From Couchioplanes caeruleus (GTDB lineage: Bacteria > Actinomycetota > Actinomycetes > Mycobacteriales > Micromonosporaceae), in contig NZ_CP092183.1 of assembly GCF_023499255.1 (NCBI RefSeq), positions 5,576,501 to 5,640,500 on the forward strand: a stretch of DNA of 64,000 nt, written 5' to 3'. The translations under genes were made by a program, and so were the position numbers. The notes below the pieces were generated by a model. It searched no databases. It was given only the letters and a program-made list of their open reading frames with translations, and was not told the origin of the DNA. Every line of letters begins with the position of its first letter. Position 1 is the stretch's first letter. Positions 57,827 through 64,000 of the stretch are shown in pieces.

Positions 57827-59440
57827 TCAGACGGTCAGCTCGAAGCCCTCGTAGCCCTTGGCGGCGACCTCGTCGCACTTCTTCCGGTACTCGCCCACCC
57901 CGCCGGCGTACGGCATGAAAACGCGCGGCTTGCCGGGCACATTGGCGCCCATGTACCAGGAATTTGCCTTCGGATAGAGGGTGTAACCCGCGATCTCGTT
58001 GACGTGGTCCACCCAGGCGTCCTGCGCCTCCTGGGCCGGCTCGATCACCCGGAGCCCCTGTTCCCGCAGATGTGCGATGGCGTCGGTCACCCAGTCGACG
58101 TGCTGCTCGATCGACACCACCATGTTGGAGAGCACGGACGGGCTGCCCGGCCCGGTGATCATGAAGAAGTTCGGGAATCCGGCGGTGCCGATGCCCAGGT
58201 ACGTCCGCGGTCCCGCACTCCACGTCTCCTTCAGCGACAACCCGTCCCGCCCGCGGATGTCCACGTTGGTGAGGGCGCCGGTCATCGCGTCGAAACCGGT
58301 GGCGTACACGATCGCGTCGAACTCGTACTCCCGCTCCGAGGTCCGGATCCCCTTTTCGGTGACCTCCACGAGAGGCGTCCGCTGCAGATTCACCAGATGC
58401 ACGTTCGGCCGGTTGTACGTCTCGTAATAGTTCGTGTCCAGGCACGGCCGCTTCGTCCCGACCGGGTACTCCGGGCTCAGATCGTCGGCCACCTGCGGAT
58501 CGGCGACGATGTCGTGGATCTTGCGGTGGATCCACCGCTTCGCGGTGTCGTTCGCGGCCTGGTCGACGGCCAGATCCTTGTACGCGGTCAGCAGGTTCAC
58601 CAGGCTCCCGCTCTCCCACGCCACCTCGAACGCCGCATCCCGCTCGGCGTCGGACACCTCGAGCGCGGACTTCGTCGGAACCGGCGTCGGCACCCCGAAC
58701 CCGGACTCCCGCTGCGCCTGCCGGAACTTGCGATAGTTCAGCTTCATCGTCTTGACCTCGTCGGGCCGCAACCGCCGGTTCCGGGCCGGCAACGAGTACG
58801 CCGGGGTCCGCTGGAACACGGTCAGATCGGCGGCCTGCCCGGCGATCACCGGAATGGACTGGACCCCTGAGGAACCGGTCCCGATGATCCCCACCCGCAG
58901 CCCGGAGAAGTCGACACCCTCATGTGGCCAGTGCGCGGTGTGGTACGTCGCGCCCTTGAAGGACTCCAGGCCGGGAATCTCCGGCATCTTCGACGCGGAC
59001 AGGCACCCGGTGGCCATCACCAGGAACCGAGCGGTGACGGCATCCTCGTGCTCGGTCCGGACCAGCCACGACTTCTGCCCGTCATCCCAGGTGGCGGCGC
59101 TGACCCGCGTACGGAACACAATGTCCTTGCGCAGGTCGAACCGATCGGCGACGTGACGCGCGTACTTGAGAATCTCCGGCTGCGTGGGATAACGCTCCTG
59201 CCACTCGTACTCCTGCTCCAGCTCGTCGGAGAACGAGTAGGAGTAGGCGAGGCTCTCAACGTCGACACGGGCGCCCGGGTAACGATTCCAGTACCAGGTC
59301 CCGCCGACATCGGCACCGGCCTCGAAAACGACGGCGGTGAGATCGAGCTCCCGCAACTTGTGCAGCAGATACATACCGGAGAACCCCGCGCCGACAATCA
59401 CGACGTCGACGGAGGGCGGAACGGTACGGGGATGGCTCAT
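57827..59440 (-). CDS. Baeyer-Villiger monooxygenase (flavin-dependent)
   Basis: 537 residues. FAD-binding GAGFSG (17-22), the fingerprint FKGATYHTAHW (161-171, FxGxxxHxxxW), and NADPH-binding GTGSSG (187-192) identify a type I enzyme converting ketones to esters or lactones. AGGAGG precedes ATG 59440. A strong promoter 400 bp upstream implies a long leader. The esterase follows. The substrate (cyclic or long-chain ketone) is not visible. Confidence 0.95.
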   Translation of the reverse strand: MSHPRTVPPSVDVVIVGAGFSGMYLLHKLRELDLTAVVFEAGADVGGTWYWNRYPGARVDVESLAYSYSFSDELEQEYEWQERYPTQPEILKYARHVADRFDLRKDIVFRTRVSAATWDDGQKSWLVRTEHEDAVTARFLVMATGCLSASKMPEIPGLESFKGATYHTAHWPHEGVDFSGLRVGIIGTGSSGVQSIPVIAGQAADLTVFQRTPAYSLPARNRRLRPDEVKTMKLNYRKFRQAQRESGFGVPTPVPTKSALEVSDAERDAAFEVAWESGSLVNLLTAYKDLAVDQAANDTAKRWIHRKIHDIVADPQVADDLSPEYPVGTKRPCLDTNYYETYNRPNVHLVNLQRTPLVEVTEKGIRTSEREYEFDAIVYATGFDAMTGALTNVDIRGRDGLSLKETWSAGPRTYLGIGTAGFPNFFMITGPGSPSVLSNMVVSIEQHVDWVTDAIAHLREQGLRVIEPAQEAQDAWVDHVNEIAGYTLYPKANSWYMGANVPGKPRVFMPYAGGVGEYRKKCDEVAAKGYEGFELTV

Positions 59441-60105
59441 GACGGCCTCCTGGGATGGGTCTGCCTCGGCCGGCGGGTGGGTACGGCCCTGCCCCGCCTT
59501 CGCTTGTTCGTGGCTTCGATTCCGCTCGGGCGCCGCGGTCCGCTGCGCCCGGCCTTTGTTGCGCTCGGGCGTCCGGCGCCCACGGCGACTCGCTGGATGG
59601 TCCAGGACCGCGGTGCTGGTCGGCACGCGGCCATCTCGAGGGGTACGCGTCCCCGCCGCTCGTCCGGCCGGTCGAAGGCGGGAACGCAGATCGTCGGAAG
59701 CTCGGTAGGTCGGCAACTGGACGGACTGGGAGAAGCCGGCGGGGAGCCGGCATGAACAGGCGCCTGCACGGCCACCACACCCCGATCTCACGGGCCGCCC
59801 CGGGAGATCGAGGGCGACGCGGAATGAGTGGCCTGCACCACAACATAGGATGCATTCTCCATCCGGTCAACGTTTCCGCCCGGTAAAGCCCCAGCTCAAG
59901 ATCCCTTTCCCCACCACCCGGCGGCCTTCCCTGCCCACCCCCACTTCCCCACCCCACCCGCCCAACCCCACCCCCGGCACGCCAGGGGTGGGGTGCATGC
60001 AACCCCCGAACGGCGCCGTGTAAAGTTCTCTCCTGTGCAGCCCGCCGGGGCTCGCCGACCACGGATGCCAACCGCGGATCGGCCCGGCTAGGCTGGACAA
60101 AGCAG
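59441..60105. other. 665-bp region without a convincing gene
   Basis: It contains the presumed long leader of the monooxygenase (59441 to about 59835), its promoter (59842-59870), a C-rich stretch (59900-60010) and the tRNA-Leu promoter area (TAGGCT at 60089-60094). A 113-codon minus-strand frame ends at the monooxygenase start but is Arg/Pro-rich with atypical codon use, so I do not call it. Confidence 0.5.
59842..59870 (-). promoter_or_regulatory. promoter of the monooxygenase-esterase operon
   Basis: On the minus strand TTGACC, a 17-bp spacer and TATGTT match housekeeping consensus well. The spacer carries a GGATG...CATCC inverted repeat that could be an operator. Start is about 59835, so the leader to ATG 59440 would be near 395 nt. 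Confidence 0.65.
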
Positions 60106-60190
60106 GTCCGGGTGGCGGAATGGCAGACGCGCTAGCTTGAGGTGCTAGTGCCCTTTATCGGGCGTGGGGGTTCAAGTCCCCCCTCGGACA
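60106..60190 (+). tRNA. tRNA-Leu(GAG)
   Basis: 85 nt. The acceptor GTCCGGG pairs with CTCGGAC (one G-U), the anticodon loop TTGAGGT gives GAG, and a long variable arm follows, as in leucine tRNAs. The T-loop TTCAAGT is standard. CCA is not encoded. A recombinase gene lies downstream, making the 3' end a likely integration target. Confidence 0.93.
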
Positions 60191-60304
60191 CAGATTTTCC
60201 GCAGTGGTGCGCAGTTTCCGGTGTGCGTGTTCAGAGACTTCTGGACACGCACTTTTGTTTCTCTGCCCGTGGTCGCCCTGCTCGGGGCGGCGGGGGTGGT
60301 CGTG

Positions 60305-60811
60305 ATGTCCACTCCCTTGATCCCGGTGACGCCGCTGATTCCCGCGGTGGTCCCGGCCTCGCCGGCGGCCGGCCGCCGGGCCGGCTCTGCTCCGGTGACC
60401 TTGCGGCGGCCACCGTTGCCGCTGCCGCACGCCGGCCCGTGCGCCCGCATCGGCGCCAGTAGGTATGCGCTGACGGCGGTGGACAAGAGCGGCCGGCTGG
60501 CCGCCCGCACAATCCTCTCCGAACTGGGCTGGCCTGCGGGTGCCCGCCTCGAGGTACGTGAGCACAGCGGTCTGATCGCCGTCATCGCGGCAGCCGACGG
60601 CAATTGTGTGGTCGACGCCCGCGGGCATCTCGTGCTGCCCCTGGCGATGCGACGGCGGTGCCGCCTGGCCGCCGGGCAGCGGGTGCTGCTGGTGGCTGAC
60701 CGGCAGGCGGCGACGCTGACGGGATATCCCCTGCAGGTGCTCGACCGGCTGCTCGGCGCACCGGCGCACGCGTCCGCGCCGGTGGACCCTCCGATGGGAG
60801 ACCGGTCGTGA
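60305..60811 (+). CDS. AbrB/MazE-like DNA-binding protein with two swapped-hairpin domains
   Basis: 168 residues. Two AbrB-type segments occur in one chain: VDKSGRLAARTILSELGW and VVDARGHLVLPLAMRRRC...GQRVLLVADR, each with the G-x-hydrophobic core. A single chain could therefore replace the usual dimer. The N-terminal 50 residues are Pro-rich. ATG 60305 follows GGGGGTGG; GTG 60302 is possible. Its stop overlaps the recombinase GTG (GTGA), so it likely regulates or assists recombination. Confidence 0.82.
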   Translation: MSTPLIPVTPLIPAVVPASPAAGRRAGSAPVTLRRPPLPLPHAGPCARIGASRYALTAVDKSGRLAARTILSELGWPAGARLEVREHSGLIAVIAAADGNCVVDARGHLVLPLAMRRRCRLAAGQRVLLVADRQAATLTGYPLQVLDRLLGAPAHASAPVDPPMGDRS

Positions 60812-61833
60812 GCCGGGTGGATGGCCGGGAGGCGGAGCTGGCGGCGGCTCGGCTGCTGCTGGAGCGGATGGGCATCTCGGTGGAGGATCTGACCTCCACA
60901 CCGGCGCCTCGGCAGGTGCCGACGTTCGCCGAGTACACGCCGCTGGTGGCGGCGGCAGCATCGCCGGGCTCCCGCAAGGCCTACGGCACGTACTGGAGAC
61001 GGGTGGTGCAGTACTGGGGTGATCGCCGCCTCGACGAGCCGACCCCGACGGAGATCGATCTGCTCAAAGCCCGCATCCAGGCCGAAGTGGTGCCGCGGCG
61101 CAACGCACGTGGTGGCCGCTCAGCGGCGGAGCACCTCATAGCCGCATTACGGTGTCTCTACCGGCGCGCGGTCGCCGACGGCCTGATCCGCGAGTCGGAC
61201 AACCCGGCATCCAAGGTGGCCAAACCACGGCGGCTGCCCAGTACACGCCGGGCGATCGGCGACGCCCGACTCGCTGAGATCAACGAGGCCGCGGCGGCCT
61301 GCGGTGACGATCCCGCTCTGGACTGCCTGTTGCTGCGGCTGCACACCGAGACGGCGTGCCGGCGGGCCGGGGCGCTGGCGTTGCGGTTGCGGGATCTGGA
61401 TCCGCAGTTGTGCCTGGTCTTCCTTCGGGAGAAGGGCGGCACCACCCGATGGCAGCCGGTCTCCCCCACCCTGATGCGGCATCTGCAGGCACATCACGCC
61501 GAGCGCGGCGGCGACAACCCGGACGCGGCACTGCTGCGCTACGCCGACGGGCGGGCGCTGACCTACCGACGCTACGACCACCTGTGGTTCCGCATCGGCG
61601 AGAAGCTGCCATGGGTACGCCGCCAGCAGATCAGTACCCACTGGCTGCGGCACACCACTCTCACCTGGGTCGAACGCAACTACGGCCACGCCGTAGCTCG
61701 CGCGTTCGCCGGCCACACCGATGGTGCCGCGAGCGGCGCCATCGCCGGTTACGTGACCGCAGGAACCAACGAAGTGGCCGCCGCCGTGGCCGCGCTGACC
61801 GGGGAGGATCACCCTCTCACTGCCGCAGCCTAG
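60808..61833 (+). CDS. tyrosine recombinase (site-specific integrase)
   Basis: 341 residues. After a Core-binding domain (about 40-125), the catalytic residues are Arg185 (TACRRAG), Lys209 (EKGG), His278 and Arg281 (HWLRH), His303 (AGHTDG) and Tyr315 (IAGYVTAG). All six positions are present, so it should be active. It sits with its AbrB partner just after tRNA-Leu, the classic arrangement of an element integrated in a tRNA gene. No excisionase, replication or conjugation gene is seen nearby, so it may be a remnant or a solitary recombinase. Confidence 0.92.
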   Translation: MSRVDGREAELAAARLLLERMGISVEDLTSTPAPRQVPTFAEYTPLVAAAASPGSRKAYGTYWRRVVQYWGDRRLDEPTPTEIDLLKARIQAEVVPRRNARGGRSAAEHLIAALRCLYRRAVADGLIRESDNPASKVAKPRRLPSTRRAIGDARLAEINEAAAACGDDPALDCLLLRLHTETACRRAGALALRLRDLDPQLCLVFLREKGGTTRWQPVSPTLMRHLQAHHAERGGDNPDAALLRYADGRALTYRRYDHLWFRIGEKLPWVRRQQISTHWLRHTTLTWVERNYGHAVARAFAGHTDGAASGAIAGYVTAGTNEVAAAVAALTGEDHPLTAAA

Positions 61834-61839
61834 CGATGA

Positions 61840-61884
61840 GCTCTGGCCGGCCGACGCTCCCCACAGGCGCCGACCGGCCAGAGC
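61840..61884 (+). terminator. hairpin after the recombinase gene
   Basis: GCTCTGGCCGG pairs perfectly over 11 bp with CCGGCCAGAGC across a 23-base loop, seven bases after the stop. Confidence 0.65.
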
Positions 61885-62410
61885 CGCAGCCCGACGCCTA
61901 CGGGCAGCCGCACGCCGCACCCCTTCAGCGCTGGCCACCAGCGACGAACGGCGCAACGGCAGCTGCGGCCAACAGGCCCGGCTCCCCGTTCAACTGTTGC
62001 AGTCCTCGATCACACACTGAGCAGCAAGCGCACCTCCCAGACTTCCTCCGAAGACAGCCCAGCAGACGGGCGAAAACCGGTCCGCGACCTCGAAAGAACC
62101 GGCCGAAATACGTAGTCGACGGTGAAGGCAGCCGGGAATTGAACCTGCGACCCCTTGCTCCAAATCAAGGGGTCGCGAGACTATGCACTGCTTGTCAGAA
62201 GTTGCCACTGACCAGGCCAAACATGGCCGAGGTGGCCCAGCGTGTTGTCATCGCTTGCCACGAGTTCGCGTTGTTTTCGGTGGGTAAAGGGTGAGTGAAT
62301 CAGAACCGCCATGCACCCGCAGGAGGCGCCCCGGTGACCATAAGTCGAGCAAATCTACGTGCGAGATCCTGTGTAATTGCCCGACGAGTGGAAATGTGAT
62401 AGTCGATCGG
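61885..62410. other. recombinase-to-array region with tRNA-like debris, no gene
   Basis: No convincing coding frame. On the minus strand, 62147-62176 is an 11-bp perfect stem (GCGACCCCTTG) with an eight-base loop resembling an anticodon arm. It is followed by GGTTCAATTCC (62135-62145), a degenerate T-arm B-box. Other parts look like a fragmented tRNA 3' half; acceptor pairing fails, so it is not a functional tRNA. Confidence 0.5.
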
Positions 62411-62906
62411 GACTCGAACCCGGTGGACCCGGCGGGACTCGAACCCGGTGGACCCGGCGGGACTCGAACCCGGTGGACCCGGCGGGACTCGAACCCGGTG
62501 GACCCGGCGGGACTCGAACCCGGTGGACCCGGCGGGACTCGAACCCGGTGGACCCGGCGGGACTCGAACCCGGTGGACCCGGCGGGACTCGAACCCGGTG
62601 GACCCGGCGGGACTCGAACCCGGTGGACCCGGCGGGACTCGAACCCGGTGGACCCGGCGGGACTCGAACCCGGTGGACCCGGCGGGACTCGAACCCGGTG
62701 GACCCGGCGGGACTCGAACCCGGTGGACCCGGCGGGACTCGAACCCGGTGGACCCGGCGGGACTCGAACCCGGTGGACCCGGCGGGACTCGAACCCGGTG
62801 GACCCGGCGGGACTCGAACCCGGTGGACCCGGCGGGACTCGAACCCGGTGGACCCGGCGGGACTCGAACCCGGTGGACCCGGCGGGACTCGAACCCGGTG
62901 GACCCG
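62411..62906. repeat. 20-copy perfect tandem array of a 25-bp tRNA-T-arm-like unit
   Basis: The unit GACTCGAACCCGGTGGACCC plus GGCGG is repeated 20 times with no base change that I can see; the last copy is truncated after 21 bases. Reverse-complemented it contains CGGGTTCGAGTCCCG: a four-pair stem and the seven-base T-loop TTCGAGT, i.e. a tRNA B-box. Because 25 is not a multiple of three, all three frames on each strand stay open, giving six long repetitive frames; I do not treat them as genes. Confidence 0.9.
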
Positions 62907-63416
62907 AACCAACAGGATGCGAAATCAGTTCTGGATTTCGTTGATGATCCACTACCGGTACGGGCGGCCCGGGCCATCAAGCACTGACACCGCATTAGCC
63001 CAGCCAGGAGGACGTCCGCGCGCCTCGTTCACCGGCCGTCGCGGCGCTGATGTCGCCTATCGATCACGAGCGCAGGAATCGTACTCGCGGGCCGCCTGGG
63101 CTTCGCGCGAAATAGGCGGTGTGCGAACACTCGGGTGATGACACCTCACGGCTCGGCTGGTTCGTTCGCCAGCTGGACGATGCCGGCCCGGTCACTGCCT
63201 GAGGCCTGGCTTTTCTTCCTCGTATTGATCCGCCGTGACCCGCGGTCGCGGCGGATCACTTCTGGCCCGCGCCGGCCCGGCCCATCAGAGGCCTTCACCC
63301 GCAGCCACCTACCCGATGCAGACCTACTACTTCTGCGGAGTTTGACCCACCGTCGGATGTCCGCGCCTTATCGGTCGAGCGTCCATGAACGCGGGAGAGG
63401 GCAGATCAACCAACCA
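62907..63416. other. 510-bp region without a gene
   Basis: No coding frame has typical codon use. A 14-bp stem with three-base loop (GATCCGCCGTGACC and near-complement, one G-U) lies at 63227-63257 with no U-run on either side. Confidence 0.5.
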
Positions 63417-63749
63417 TCACAAGCCCGCCAGGTAGGACCTCCCGTCCTCGAAGGCAGCCTGGAGAAGCGCACGTGCCTGCGCCACTGCGTCGGCGGCGTA
63501 CGCCACGTTCGCCGACGCATCGACCAGAAGTTGGCTTTCAGGCGAGGTCTGCGCGAGGCGAGCAGCAGCTCTAGTCAGCGCGTCGAAATGGCCCTGGAGG
63601 TCTTCCTCCGATCGCGCCGCTGTGACGAGGCATTTCTCGACGGCCTCCCGAAGGTCTCCGATGTTGTTGATCGGCCAGTCCGGGTCGTCATCGTCGAAGT
63701 AGTCCGATGACGACCATTCCGGAGGAATACCGGGTGACGACATGCTCAT
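63417..63749 (-). CDS. protein of unknown function
   Basis: 110 residues. The N-terminal 25 are acidic (SSDYFDDDDPDWPINNI), and the rest is helical, Ala-rich (LREAVEKCLVTAARSEEDLQGHFDALTRAAARLAQ). I recognise no family. Two starts are possible, ATG 63749 and ATG 63743, and neither has a clear binding site. GC is lower than the window average, in keeping with the neighbouring recombination region. Confidence 0.55.
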   Translation of the reverse strand: MSMSSPGIPPEWSSSDYFDDDDPDWPINNIGDLREAVEKCLVTAARSEEDLQGHFDALTRAAARLAQTSPESQLLVDASANVAYAADAVAQARALLQAAFEDGRSYLAGL

Positions 63750-63891
63750 CACGCTAAGCACGGCCAAGGCTGCCGGTCCATGACGCCATCGAGGCGGCAC
63801 GATCCTGCCATCGGGTGAGCGGGTGGCGTGCCGGTCAACGGTCGACAATGATCGACGAGCGCGCGCCCCGGTCAGGAGGATGACGGTTTCG

Positions 63892-64000
63892 ATGCTGGTG
63901 CGGATCGCCGTGGCGGATCCCTTGCCCGTCTTCCGGCACGGTGTGGTCGAGATCCTGCGCGATGCCGGGTTCCAGTCGGAGACGCCGGATGACCTCTTCG
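63892..64000 (+). CDS. response regulator, N-terminal fragment at the right edge
   Basis: The frame starts MLVRIAVADPLPVFRHGVVEIL, typical of a NarL-type receiver, and continues out of the window. AGGAGG lies 12 bases upstream of ATG 63892; ATG 63880 is in frame but abuts the site. The output domain cannot be seen. Confidence 0.7.
   Translation, partial: MLVRIAVADPLPVFRHGVVEILRDAGFQSETPDDLF

Noticed and set aside
59437..59778. A 113-codon minus-strand frame ending at the monooxygenase start (ATGA overlap)
   Set aside because: Arg/Pro/Ser-rich, mixed third-position GC, no ribosome binding site and no recognisable motif. It lies in the presumed leader.
62129..62176. A functional tRNA gene on the minus strand
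   Set aside because: The acceptor stem and D-arm cannot be formed and the T-stem has two mismatches, so it is a fragment at best.
62411..62906. A CRISPR array
   Set aside because: The 25-bp units are contiguous with no spacers, and no cas gene is present.
62291..63138. Six overlapping repetitive proteins spanning the tandem array
   Set aside because: All six frames are open only because a 25-bp unit has no stop in any frame. They have no start signals and no non-repeat domain.
63135..63710. A 191-codon plus-strand frame near the right edge
   Set aside because: It is antisense to the 63417-63749 gene over its second half, and its N-terminal part has no start signal or recognisable domain.

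Overview
The window is very GC-rich, with C/G-ending codons, many GTG starts and frequent four-base ATGA/GTGA gene overlaps. These features, together with actinobacterial families (DUF3618, DUF4383, DUF574-type methyltransferase, GpgS, TioE-type regulators), point to a high-GC actinomycete, most likely Micromonosporaceae/Actinoplanes-like. It reads as chromosomal accessory and regulatory DNA. There is no rRNA operon, CRISPR array or transposase, and one tRNA gene.

Layout. 1-4.2 kb: a truncated sensor kinase facing a P-type ATPase. 4.2-10 kb: an ABC exporter operon with a small exported protein, an MFS pump and an OmpR-type two-component system. A near-identical 18-bp element precedes both the exporter and the pump/two-component intergenic region, so these genes look like one regulon. 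10-17.5 kb: a lipoprotein, a thrombospondin-type-3 calcium-binding protein whose signal peptide lies out of frame, Ppx/GppA plus a small P-loop kinase, and a glucan-debranching-type glycosidase coupled to an XRE-cupin regulator. 17.6-21 kb: a four-gene metal ABC importer behind a Zur-like box. 21-26.5 kb: a response regulator/MASE1 kinase pair, a ChaB-like protein and a three-gene envelope-stress cluster. 26.7-31 kb: a molybdopterin oxidoreductase with two small partners, then DoxX and lipoproteins.

32-38.6 kb: a serine hydrolase, a GNAT, TetR/MFS and TioE/erythromycin-esterase divergent pairs. 38.7-46.5 kb: a LigD-type DNA ligase, two paralogous TIM-barrel proteins, a hybrid kinase with a STAS protein, and a decayed NarL-type regulator lying against a two-operator leaderless promoter. 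47-51.5 kb: a dehydrogenase/oxidoreductase pair and the GpgS-GT4 glycosyltransferase pair. 51.4-56.8 kb: two cyclic-di-GMP proteins on either side of a secreted polysaccharide deacetylase. 56.9-59.9 kb: a Baeyer-Villiger monooxygenase/esterase operon.

60.1-63.4 kb is the most unusual region. A tRNA-Leu gene is followed by a tandem-AbrB protein and a tyrosine recombinase, then a degenerate tRNA-like hairpin, then a perfect 20-copy array of a 25-bp unit. On the minus strand that unit reads as a tRNA T-arm, and all six frames stay open across it. This looks like an integration and attachment-site hotspot. The right edge holds an unknown small gene and the start of another response regulator.

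No searches were run. Family names rest on motifs seen in the translated sequence.
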